Assembly: GCA_947504185.1 (NCBI GenBank)
Contig: CANNGJ010000022.1
Span: forward strand, 1-46,701
Direction: 5' to 3'
DNA length: 46,701 nt
Source of the DNA: an uncultured Tenacibaculum sp.
GTDB taxonomy: Bacteria; Bacteroidota; Bacteroidia; Flavobacteriales; Flavobacteriaceae
Positions 34,901 to 41,507 of the stretch are shown here, piece after piece (position 1 is the stretch's first letter; the number at the start of each line of letters is the position of its first letter). A program made the position numbers and the translations under genes. Below the pieces are notes generated by a model, which was not told the origin of the DNA, did not search any database, and saw nothing but the letters and a program-made list of their open reading frames with translations.

Positions 34901-35382
34901 GCAATTAACCAATCGGTAGATTTCCAATCGGTAGCAACAGGGATTAAATGTTGTGTTATATTTGGATTTGCTACAGCCATTTCCCAAGCGATTCCTCCAC
35001 CTAAAGAACCGCCGATTAAAGCAAAAAGTTTTTTAATATTTAATTGCTTCAATCCAAGTAAAAAAATATTGGCAACATCTTTAGCTACAAAGCTTTTATA
35101 ATCATCTATTAAAAAATTATCATATCCATTTCCTGGGATGTTAAAACATAGAATGCTGTACTTTTGAGTATCAATTGCTTTGTGTTTTCCAACAATGTCT
35201 TTCCACCATCCGTTTTTTTCAGCAACATTACTATTACCAGTTAATGCATGATTTATAAGAACAACAGGAGCAGTACCCAGCTTTTTTCCAAACAACTGAT
35301 AACTTAATGGGATATCGTTGAACTGCGTACCACTTTCTGTTGTATAACTAAGAATATTTATATGTAACAATTGATTACTCAT
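31984..35382 (-). CDS. Three-domain fusion: MetX-like acyltransferase, aspartokinase, homoserine dehydrogenase
   Basis: 1132 residues. Residues 1-320 form an alpha/beta hydrolase of the homoserine O-acetyltransferase family, with nucleophile Ser126 in GGSLGGG, Asp268 in GVDSDLFF and His301 in DHGHDAFL. Residues 328-620 are an aspartokinase beginning MKILKFGGKSL, followed by two ACT domains (about 625-770). Residues 773-1132 are a homoserine dehydrogenase with FGKGLVGG and the catalytic GNDVARKLLILAREL. It would carry steps 1, 3 and 4 from aspartate to O-acetylhomoserine; aspartate-semialdehyde dehydrogenase is not included. It lies 11 bases after metY. Confidence 0.93.
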   Translation of the reverse strand: MSNQLLHINILSYTTESGTQFNDIPLSYQLFGKKLGTAPVVLINHALTGNSNVAEKNGWWKDIVGKHKAIDTQKYSILCFNIPGNGYDNFLIDDYKSFVAKDVANIFLLGLKQLNIKKLFALIGGSLGGGIAWEMAVANPNITQHLIPVATDWKSTDWLIANCQIQEQFLTNSNNPVHDARMHAMLCYRTPESFKKRFQRSKSEELQLFNVESWLLHHGKKLQERYQLASYKLMNQLLKTIDATKGREVLNVLETINADIHIIGVDSDLFFTAEENRETQKELAAVHPNVTYNEINSDHGHDAFLIEYKQLEEIIEPIFNKNSKNKKMKILKFGGKSLSNKGIPKVIDIIENKISEGDNIAVVVSARGNATDTLEELLNKAANNKTYQEQLEAFKRDQSLLTPLVDFSSEFSRLEKLFEGVSLLGDYSTKIKDEVLAHGELLSIKTITELLNQKGILANATDTRDLLKTDDNFGNAQPIIEISKENVKKHFKQFNGTTVNVVSGFIASNLKNETTTLGRNGSNYTAALLANYLDAEELQNYTHVDGIFTANPDLVSDAKKIEKLSFSEANELANFGASILHAKTIIPLLEKNINLRILNTFKPNDNGTLITAKSTSKGIKSLSVLENVALLNFEGRGLLGKVGVDARIFRTLSNNGISVSLISQGSSERGIGLVVDKSNAEQAVKTLEQEFENDFYTKDVNKISIVENVAIISIVGQDLSEFHNSYNSLIKNQITPLLFNNTITGKNVSLVVKKSQLHKALNVIHGQVFGVSKKINIAVFGKGLVGGTLINQIIESTQTILEKRKIQLNIFAIANSKKVLLTKDGANTNWSNDLEKSQITSTTVQDIIDYAEQNHLENLIAVDNTASKEFTNNYIPLIEAGFDLVSSNKIANTISYDFYKKLRETLEQTKKSYLYETNVGAGLPLIDTIKLLHDSGENITRIRGVFSGSLSYIFNRFSSDEVPFSTVLQEAIDKGFTEPDPREDLCGNDVARKLLILARELDLENEFEDISIENLIPKEFRNISSNEFLGDLEKLNTVFQEQKNNQEPNHVLRYVGDLSGDLQQTKGNLDVKLVSVPQSSPLGSLKESDAIFEIYTESYGEQPIVIQGAGAGAEVTARGVFGDILRLAKNNN

Positions 35383-35393
35383 ACCTAAATTTG

Positions 35394-36686
35394 CTATGCT
35401 AAAATTTCAGAATTGATTTTAATAAAAGCTTCTTTTAAATCAGACTTTAAATCTTTAAGATCCTCTATACCTACAGATAAACGAATTAAGTCTTCGGTAA
35501 CACCTGCGCTTGCTTGTTCTTCTGAATCTAACTGTTGATGCGTAGTACTTGAAGGGTGTATGATTAAAGATTTTGTATCTCCAATGTTTGCTAATAAAGA
35601 GAATACTTTGGTGGTGTCGGCTATTGTTTTTGCTGCTTCAAATCCACCTTTAGCTCCAAAGGTTACAATTCCACTTTGGCCATTTGGCAAGTATTTATCT
35701 GCTAACGATTTATATTTGCTGCTTTCTAACCCTGGGTAATTTACCCAAGCTACTTCTTCTTGTTTTTCTAACCATTTAGCTAAGGCTAATGCATTTTCTG
35801 AATGTTGTTTTATTCTTACAGATAAAGTTTCTAAACCTTGAATAATATTAAAAGCATTGGTTGGGCTTAAAGCGCCTCCAAAATCACGTAAGCCTTCTAA
35901 AATTAGTTTAAAAGTATAAGAAGCTGAGCCCAAGGTTTCATAGTATTTTAAACCATGATAGCCTGCAGAAGGTTCGGTAAATTCAGGAAATTTTCCATTT
36001 GCCCAGTTAAAAGTACCAGCATCAATAATAGCACCTCCTAATGAATTTCCTTGACCTCCAATGTATTTGGTTAGAGAATGGATTACAATATCAGCTCCGT
36101 GTTTAATTGGATTTAAAAGAGCTGGAGTAGCTACTGTATTATCAACAATAAAAGGAACTTCAGCTTTTTTTGCGTGCTTAGAAATTTCTTGTAAATCTAA
36201 TACGTCTAGCTTTGGGTTTCCTAGAGATTCTACAAAGAAAGCTCTTGTGTTTTCTTGTACTGCATTGACAAAATTCTCTGGATTAGAAGCATCTACAAAA
36301 GTGGTAGTAATACCAAGTCTAGGTAAAGTAACACTTAGTAAATTATATGTTCCTCCATATAAACTACTTGATGCTACAATATGATCTCCAGCTTTTAGTA
36401 AGGTTAATAACCCTGTTGAAATAGCCGCTGTTCCTGAGGCAAAAACAACAGCCCCAATTCCGCCTTCTAAAGCAGCTAATCGTTCTTGTAAAATTTGATT
36501 AGTAGGATTATTTAATCTCGTATAAATAAAACCTAATTCTTTTAATGAGAAAAGGTTAGCCGCGTGTTCTGAATTGTTAAAAACATACGAAGTCGATTGA
36601 TAAATTGGAACAGCTCTTGTTCCTGATGTTTGTGTTACATCATGCCCTGCATGCAACGCATTTGTTGCAAATTTTAGTGTACTCAT
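35394..36686 (-). CDS. metY: O-acetylhomoserine sulfhydrylase
   Basis: Makes homocysteine from O-acetylhomoserine and sulfide. 430 residues, the longer length typical of MetY. It shows YTRLNNPTNQILQERLAALEGG, the PLP lysine Lys207 in HSLTKYIGGQGNSLGG, and the long insertion (about 225-260) that separates MetY from cystathionine synthases. First gene of the metY-fusion-metZ-rrf2 operon, preceded by a SAM-I riboswitch. It pairs with the MetX module of the next gene, which supplies its substrate. Confidence 0.94.
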   Translation of the reverse strand: MSTLKFATNALHAGHDVTQTSGTRAVPIYQSTSYVFNNSEHAANLFSLKELGFIYTRLNNPTNQILQERLAALEGGIGAVVFASGTAAISTGLLTLLKAGDHIVASSSLYGGTYNLLSVTLPRLGITTTFVDASNPENFVNAVQENTRAFFVESLGNPKLDVLDLQEISKHAKKAEVPFIVDNTVATPALLNPIKHGADIVIHSLTKYIGGQGNSLGGAIIDAGTFNWANGKFPEFTEPSAGYHGLKYYETLGSASYTFKLILEGLRDFGGALSPTNAFNIIQGLETLSVRIKQHSENALALAKWLEKQEEVAWVNYPGLESSKYKSLADKYLPNGQSGIVTFGAKGGFEAAKTIADTTKVFSLLANIGDTKSLIIHPSSTTHQQLDSEEQASAGVTEDLIRLSVGIEDLKDLKSDLKEAFIKINSEILA

Positions 36687-36733
36687 TTTTCTTGTTTTTG
36701 AGTTAATGAAAAAATTAAAACAAAAGTCAAATG

Positions 36734-36803
36734 CATCAAATAATTTGATGTACTTACTAGAAAAATGTTATAAAGAATTATACAATTACAGATGAGTAAT
36801 TGT
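36734..36803 (-). promoter_or_regulatory. Hairpins between the SAM-I aptamer and metY
   Basis: Two perfect short hairpins follow the aptamer on the minus strand: ACAATTAC/GTAATTGT (36782-36803) and CATCAAA/TTTGATG (36734-36750). The second is followed by a T-rich stretch broken by other bases. They are probably part of the expression platform, but which one switches, and how, is unclear. Confidence 0.4.
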
Positions 36804-36809
36804 GTTTGA

Positions 36810-36930
36810 GTTATCTATCCAATTTCTGATAAATGAATCTGAAATTAAGTAGAATTTAGCACCTTCTTTGTTTAGAACAAAGGGTTGCTAAGGCTTCATA
36901 GGGTCTAATCCCTCCACCTTTCTTGATAAC
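36810..36930 (-). promoter_or_regulatory. SAM-I (S-box) riboswitch upstream of metY
   Basis: On the minus strand ATCAAGAAAGGTGGAGGGA, AGACCCTATGAAGCC, TTAGCAACC and AAGGTGCTAAA appear in S-box order. P1 is GTTATC (36925-36930) with GATAAC (36810-36815). The P4 hairpin is longer than in the metH copy. It should couple the metY-metX/AK/HSD-metZ-rrf2 operon to SAM level. Confidence 0.95.
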
Positions 36931-36960
36931 ATTGTCAATAAGTGATGAACTTTCTGAGCA

Positions 36961-36992
36961 CAAATATTCAGTCATAAAAATTTAATATCCAA
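36961..36992 (-). promoter_or_regulatory. metY operon promoter
   Basis: TTG (36990-36992) then 21 bases then AATATTTG (36961-36968), one mismatch to TAnnTTTG. It would start transcription about 25 bases before the riboswitch. Confidence 0.45.
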
Positions 36993-37099
36993 ACTTTTTA
37001 TGATATTTTTTTCTTCTAAAGTTTTATATACTACGTATATAGATTTTTAATTTTAATTCTTTTTTAACAAAAAGCTTTTTTAGATATGAATTTAATCTA

Positions 37100-37107
37100 T
37101 AACTTTG
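37100..37107 (+). promoter_or_regulatory. metK promoter -7 box
   Basis: TAACTTTG matches TAnnTTTG and would start transcription near 37114, right before the SAM-II-like element. A -33 TTG is not seen at the right distance. Confidence 0.5.
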
Positions 37108-37114
37108 CGACTGA

Positions 37115-37170
37115 TTTTTGAGGAAAAATTTGATCTGATTGCGACCTCTTTAAAAAAATGCTAAAGCAGT
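37115..37170 (+). promoter_or_regulatory. SAM-II riboswitch upstream of metK
   Basis: The sequence fits the SAM-II H-type pseudoknot: P1 GAGG (37120-37123) with CCTC (37145-37148); a U-rich L1 with AATTTGAT; P2 CTGATTGC (37135-37142) with GCTAAAGCAG (37160-37169); and an A-rich L3 ending in AAAT just before GCTAAA. The ATTTGA, TTGC and AAATGCTAAA pieces are the conserved SAM-II core as I recall it. P1 is short, so the class call needs a covariance search. Position upstream of metK supports it. Confidence 0.75.
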
Positions 37171-37236
37171 AATTTTCTACTTCTTTTAGCGACCAAGCAA
37201 TTCAAGTTTTTCTTCCGTTAATTTTTAAAAAGAAGT
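37160..37236 (+). promoter_or_regulatory. Switching region of the metK leader
   Basis: GCTAAAGCAGTA (37160-37171) can pair with TACTTCTTTTAGC (37178-37190), with one bulge and one mismatch. ACTTCTTTT (37179-37187) can instead pair perfectly with AAAAGAAGT (37228-37236), which ends two bases before the ATG. The two pairings exclude each other, and the first cannot form when the aptamer pseudoknot uses GCTAAAGCAG. This predicts translational repression by SAM. Confidence 0.6.
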
Positions 37237-37238
37237 TT

Positions 37239-38495
37239 ATGTCATATTTATTTACTTCAGAAAGTGTTTCTGAAGGACATCCAGATAAAGTAGCAGATCA
37301 GATTTCTGATGCTTTGATAGATAATTTTTTAGCTTTTGATTCAACATCTAAAGTAGCTTGTGAAACATTAGTTACTACTGGTCAAGTTGTATTGGCAGGT
37401 GAGGTAAAGTCTAAAACATATTTAGATGTTCAGAAAATTGCAAGAGATGTAATTAACAAAATAGGATATACCAAAAGCGAATATATGTTTGATGGTAGTT
37501 CTTGTGGAGTTTTTTCGGCAATTCATGAGCAATCACCAGATATTAATCAAGGTGTAGAAAGAGCAAACCCAGAAGATCAAGGAGCAGGTGACCAAGGAAT
37601 GATGTTTGGTTATGCTACTGATGAAACGGATAATTATATGCCTTTAGCGTTAGAATTATCACATCGTTTATTAATTGAATTAGCTGAGTTACGTAGAGAG
37701 AATAAGGATATTACTTATTTACGACCAGATGCTAAATCTCAAGTAACTATTGAATATTCTGATGATAATGTACCGCAAAGAATTGATGCCATTGTTATTT
37801 CTACACAGCACGATGATTTTGATGCAAATGAAGTGGTAATGTTAGCAAAAATTAAATCTGATATTGTTTCTATCTTAATACCAAGAGTCGTTGCTAAATT
37901 ACCAGCAAATATTCAGGCATTATTTACTGATAATATTACATATCACATTAACCCAACAGGAATTTTTGTTATTGGTGGGCCTCATGGAGATACTGGTTTA
38001 ACAGGACGTAAAATTATTGTAGATACGTATGGAGGAAAAGGAGCACATGGTGGTGGAGCTTTCTCTGGAAAAGACCCTTCTAAAGTAGATCGTTCTGGTG
38101 CATATGCAACACGTCATATTGCTAAAAATTTAGTAGCTGCTGGTTTATGTAAAGAAATATTGGTACAGGTTTCTTACGCTATTGGTGTAGCAAAACCAAC
38201 AAGTATTAATGTTGAAACTTATGGAACTGCTACGGTTGATATGACTGATGGAGAGATTAGCAAAGTAGTAGAAACTATTTTTGATATGCGTCCGTATTTT
38301 ATTGAACAACGTTTAAAATTAAGGTCACCTATTTATTCGGAAACTGCTGCTTACGGTCATATGGGAAGAACACCAGAAAAGAAGATAGTTACTTTTTCTA
38401 ACCCAATGGGAGAAACTATTGAGAGAGAAGTTGAAACATTTACTTGGGAAAAGTTAGATTATGTAGATAAAGTAAAAGAGAGTTTTAATTTATAA
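37239..38495 (+). CDS. metK: S-adenosylmethionine synthetase
   Basis: Makes SAM from methionine and ATP. 418 residues, a little longer than the usual 385-400. It has [17 protein letters not shown] at the start, the ATP motif [15 protein letters not shown], and [19 protein letters not shown]. Divergent from the metY operon. About 125 bases of structured 5' UTR, read here as a SAM-II riboswitch, allow product feedback. A strong terminator follows. Monocistronic. Confidence 0.97.
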   Translation: MSYLFTSESVSEGHPDKVADQISDALIDNFLAFDSTSKVACETLVTTGQVVLAGEVKSKTYLDVQKIARDVINKIGYTKSEYMFDGSSCGVFSAIHEQSPDINQGVERANPEDQGAGDQGMMFGYATDETDNYMPLALELSHRLLIELAELRRENKDITYLRPDAKSQVTIEYSDDNVPQRIDAIVISTQHDDFDANEVVMLAKIKSDIVSILIPRVVAKLPANIQALFTDNITYHINPTGIFVIGGPHGDTGLTGRKIIVDTYGGKGAHGGGAFSGKDPSKVDRSGAYATRHIAKNLVAAGLCKEILVQVSYAIGVAKPTSINVETYGTATVDMTDGEISKVVETIFDMRPYFIEQRLKLRSPIYSETAAYGHMGRTPEKKIVTFSNPMGETIEREVETFTWEKLDYVDKVKESFNL

Positions 38496-38517
38496 TTAAA
38501 CTCCATCCAGTTAATTT

Positions 38518-38560
38518 TATAAAAGAAAAGCCTTGACATTGTCAAGGCTTTTCTTTTATA
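38518..38560. terminator. Bidirectional terminator between metK and sppA
   Basis: A 21-base perfect inverted repeat, core AGCCTTGACA/TGTCAAGGCT with A/T-rich outer arms, between two convergent stop codons. It can serve both genes. Confidence 0.9.
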
Positions 38561-38573
38561 TAGGTATACCTTA

Positions 38574-40319
38574 CTATTTTATCTGAAAGATAAAAGGCAT
38601 TCTAGCTTGAATTCCCTTTAAGTTTTTCATTTGATTTATGTTGTTGAATAATTGGTAATTCTCATCACCCAAAGCTTCTTTTAAAATCTCCTCTTTAGAA
38701 ACTTTTGCAAAAGGAGAAAACTTTAAGGCATCCTTTAAATCTTTTTTGTAACTAGGGTAGTTGCGAACTTTGTAATTATCTATTTCTGCTAATTCAGCAG
38801 CAGCTTTTATAGCGTCATTTAAACTACCTAGTTTATCAATAAGTCCTTTTTCTATAGCTTCACTACCTGTCCAAACTCTACCTTGAGCAACTTCATTTAC
38901 TTGTTCAAAAGTCATGTTTCTACCTTTAGCAACTCGGTTAACAAAAGTTTTATAAATATCTTCAACACCTTCTTTAGTTACATCGTAAAACTTCTGATTC
39001 ATAGGTTCAAAAACACTGTAATTAGGACTGTTGTTAGTAGAAACTTGTTCTGCATTAATACCAATATTATCGGCAAACTTGTTAAAGTTAGGAATAGCTC
39101 CAAAAACTCCAATAGAACCTGTAATTGTAGATGGTTCAGCAATAATTTCATCAGCATTACAAGCAATATAATAACCACCAGAAGCAGCTAAGTTACCCAT
39201 AGAAACTACTAAGGGTTTATCCTTTTTAGCTAATTCTAATTCTCTCCAAATTAACTCAGAAGCTAAAGCAGATCCTCCTGGAGAATTAACACGTAATACA
39301 ATTGCTTTAACTTTGTCGTCTTTTCTAGCCTTACGAATTGCTTTGTTAATTAATCCTTGACCAATAATATCTTCATTACCTTCTCCATACATTATTTGTC
39401 CTTGAGCATAGATTACTGCAATTTTATCTTTTGCCGTAGAAGATATTCTTCCTTTTCCTGATTTAACATAATCTTGTAAGGAAATAGTGTTTACTTTTTT
39501 ATCAGAACCAGACTTTAATTTTTCTTTGTATTCGTCCTCATAAATTATAGCATCCACTAAATTATTTTCTTTAGCTAGAGTAGCATTTCTCCCGTTTGCA
39601 TTATCAGCAATTAAATTTAATTGTTCTGTAGAAAGATTTCTGCTTTTACTAATATCTTCAGTAATTTCAGTCCAAATCGAATTTAAAAAAGAGGTTGTTT
39701 GCTCACGATTAGCCTCGCTCATTTTATTTGTTAAATAAGGTTCAACAGCACTTTTATATTTTCCGTGACGAATTACTTCCATTTTAATACCGTACTTATC
39801 TTCAAAGTCTTTATAGTATAAGATTTCTGTTGATAAACCTTTAAAGTCAATTGCTCCAACTGGGTTTAAGAATAGACTATCGGCAACAGAACTTAAATAG
39901 TAGTTTTTTTGAGAATATACATCGTTGTAAGCATATACAAACTTTCCACTTTCTTTAAACTCTTCAATTTTATTTCTAATAGCTTGAGTTTGTGCAATAC
40001 CAGCATTTACTGCCGTAGTGTTAATACTAATACCTTTAATTTTAGCATCAGTTTTCGCATTTTCTATGGCATTAATAATTTTGTTTAAAGCTAATTTATC
40101 ATCAGTCAATTCTAGAGCCTGAGCTAAAGGGTTATTGTCTTTAGGTGCGTAATCTTTTATTGGAGTAGATAAATCTAATTCTAAAACTGAGTTTGATTTT
40201 ACAACTACTTCATCACCTGATCCCATAATGGCAGCGATGGCAAAGAAAAATAAAAAGAGTAAAAATATGGCAATAAAAAAGCCAAGAATAGATGCTAATA
40301 AATTTCTTAAAAACTTCAT
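38574..40319 (-). CDS. sppA: Signal peptide peptidase SppA, long form
   Basis: A membrane-bound serine protease that clears cleaved signal peptides. 581 residues with one N-terminal membrane segment (about 8-32) and two tandem S49 domains. The Ser/Lys dyad is visible as Lys189 in GKYKSAVEPY (first domain) and Ser380 in NLAASGGYYIA (second domain), with EPSTITGSIGVFG following. Length and domain order match the E. coli 67-kDa type. Monocistronic with its own -7 box. Confidence 0.95.
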   Translation of the reverse strand: MKFLRNLLASILGFFIAIFLLFLFFFAIAAIMGSGDEVVVKSNSVLELDLSTPIKDYAPKDNNPLAQALELTDDKLALNKIINAIENAKTDAKIKGISINTTAVNAGIAQTQAIRNKIEEFKESGKFVYAYNDVYSQKNYYLSSVADSLFLNPVGAIDFKGLSTEILYYKDFEDKYGIKMEVIRHGKYKSAVEPYLTNKMSEANREQTTSFLNSIWTEITEDISKSRNLSTEQLNLIADNANGRNATLAKENNLVDAIIYEDEYKEKLKSGSDKKVNTISLQDYVKSGKGRISSTAKDKIAVIYAQGQIMYGEGNEDIIGQGLINKAIRKARKDDKVKAIVLRVNSPGGSALASELIWRELELAKKDKPLVVSMGNLAASGGYYIACNADEIIAEPSTITGSIGVFGAIPNFNKFADNIGINAEQVSTNNSPNYSVFEPMNQKFYDVTKEGVEDIYKTFVNRVAKGRNMTFEQVNEVAQGRVWTGSEAIEKGLIDKLGSLNDAIKAAAELAEIDNYKVRNYPSYKKDLKDALKFSPFAKVSKEEILKEALGDENYQLFNNINQMKNLKGIQARMPFIFQIK

Positions 40320-40341
40320 GTTGAATAGTTAATTTTTTTGA

Positions 40342-40349
40342 CAAATATA
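40342..40349 (-). promoter_or_regulatory. sppA promoter -7 box
   Basis: TATATTTG on the minus strand, 22 bases upstream of the ATG, fits TAnnTTTG. There is no TTG at the standard spacing. Confidence 0.5.
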
Positions 40350-40381
40350 CATTATTTAACAATGTAGCTATTAAGTAGTAG

Positions 40382-40810
40382 CTAACGGTTTATGTTAGAG
40401 AAGTTTCCTAATCTCATTCTGTATTTTTGTTGTGCAAACATAAAATAATTAAAAAGCTTATAGTTAACTTCATATCCATAATTAATATGTGGGCTATAGT
40501 CAATTTGATTTTCATATATATTAGGATCGAAGCTTAGAGGATTATTGGCTCTGTTATTCCAAATAGGTACGATCATACGGTTTTTGTTTTCTAAATAAAT
40601 TTGAGAATAAAAACCTTCTGGTTTTGCTATAGAGTTTAGGTAAGCAGTAAAACCAGGATCAATAATAATAATTTCATATTCTAAACTATCGTTTTTTATA
40701 ACAACAGGTTCTTCTTTAGTTTGTGAGTTGTTTTTTATAGGTGACGTTCCACAAGCATAAAAAGTAATAAATGCTATTAAAACTAACGAAGTGTATTTTA
40801 AAACTTTCAT
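40382..40810 (-). CDS. Small lipoprotein of a Bacteroidota family (DUF6146-like)
   Basis: 142 residues. A lipoprotein signal with FYACG gives lipidated Cys20, followed by a short polar linker. The conserved core (about 47-142) has EYEIIIIDPGFTAYLNS, PEGFYSQIYLENKNR and VPIWNNRANNP, and ends with a Tyr/Phe/Asn-rich segment containing INYGYEVNYKLFNYFMFAQQKYR. I recall this pattern from DUF6146, with no known function, but cannot confirm it. It probably lies in the outer membrane, facing the periplasm. It follows no other gene closely and is divergent from tag. Confidence 0.7.
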   Translation of the reverse strand: MKVLKYTSLVLIAFITFYACGTSPIKNNSQTKEEPVVIKNDSLEYEIIIIDPGFTAYLNSIAKPEGFYSQIYLENKNRMIVPIWNNRANNPLSFDPNIYENQIDYSPHINYGYEVNYKLFNYFMFAQQKYRMRLGNFSNINR

Positions 40811-40910
40811 AATCGATGAGATTTATTGTAATACAAGTTGCAAAAATTATTCCGTTTTTCATTGATTTTTAAATGGTTTAACAGTAATTTTCAGCTTTAA
40901 ATTTATAAAA

Positions 40911-41471
40911 ATGAAAAAAAGATGCTTTTGGGTTAGTGATGATCCTTTATATATTGAATACCATGATCAAGAATGGGGAGTACCAACTTTTGATGATACA
41001 GAGTTGTTTGAGTTTTTAATCCTAGAAACTTTTCAAGCAGGTCTTAGTTGGATTACTATTTTAAAGAAAAGAGAAAATTTTAGAAAGGCTTTTGATAATT
41101 TTGATTATAAAAAAATTGCAAACTATTCTGAAGAGAAGTATGAAGAATTATTGCAAGATGCTGGAATTATCAGAAATAAATTAAAGATAAAAAGTGCAAT
41201 TACTAATGCGAAGCTTTTTATGGAAGTTCAACAAGAATTTGGTTCTTTCTCTAAATTCTTTTGGAATTATACCAACGGAAAACCAATTGTAAATGTTTTT
41301 GATAAAAGAGAAGATGTTCCAGCAACAACAGAGTTATCAGACAAAATATCAAAAGATTTAAAAAAGAAAGGGTTTAAGTTTGTAGGATCAACAGTTATTT
41401 ATGCATACATGCAGTCTATGGGTATGGTAAACGATCATACAACAGATTGTTTTAGGTATAAGGAAGTTTAA
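40911..41471 (+). CDS. tag: DNA-3-methyladenine glycosylase I
   Basis: Excises 3-methyladenine from alkylated DNA. 186 residues. The zinc ligands of the family are present as Cys5 and His18 near the N-terminus (CFWVSDDPLYIEYHDQEWG) and His176 and Cys180 near the end (NDHTTDCF). The helix-hairpin-helix core begins LFEFLILETFQAGLSW, with Glu in the pocket. It stands alone between a divergent lipoprotein gene and the downstream peptidase gene, 36 bases away. Confidence 0.95.
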   Translation: MKKRCFWVSDDPLYIEYHDQEWGVPTFDDTELFEFLILETFQAGLSWITILKKRENFRKAFDNFDYKKIANYSEEKYEELLQDAGIIRNKLKIKSAITNAKLFMEVQQEFGSFSKFFWNYTNGKPIVNVFDKREDVPATTELSDKISKDLKKKGFKFVGSTVIYAYMQSMGMVNDHTTDCFRYKEV

Positions 41472-41507
41472 AATTTGTACATTTAGCCTCAGAAAAATCA
41501 AAATAAA

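Noticed and set aside
35738..35753. GGGTAATTTACCC, similar to the arms of the cys operator palindrome
   Set aside because: It is inside the metY coding region, has the arms in the opposite order, and is explained by the codons of VNYPG.
36734..36750. CATCAAA/TTTGATG hairpin as the metY riboswitch terminator
   Set aside because: The stem is short and AT-rich and is not followed by an uninterrupted T-run, so I did not call it a terminator, only part of a possible platform.
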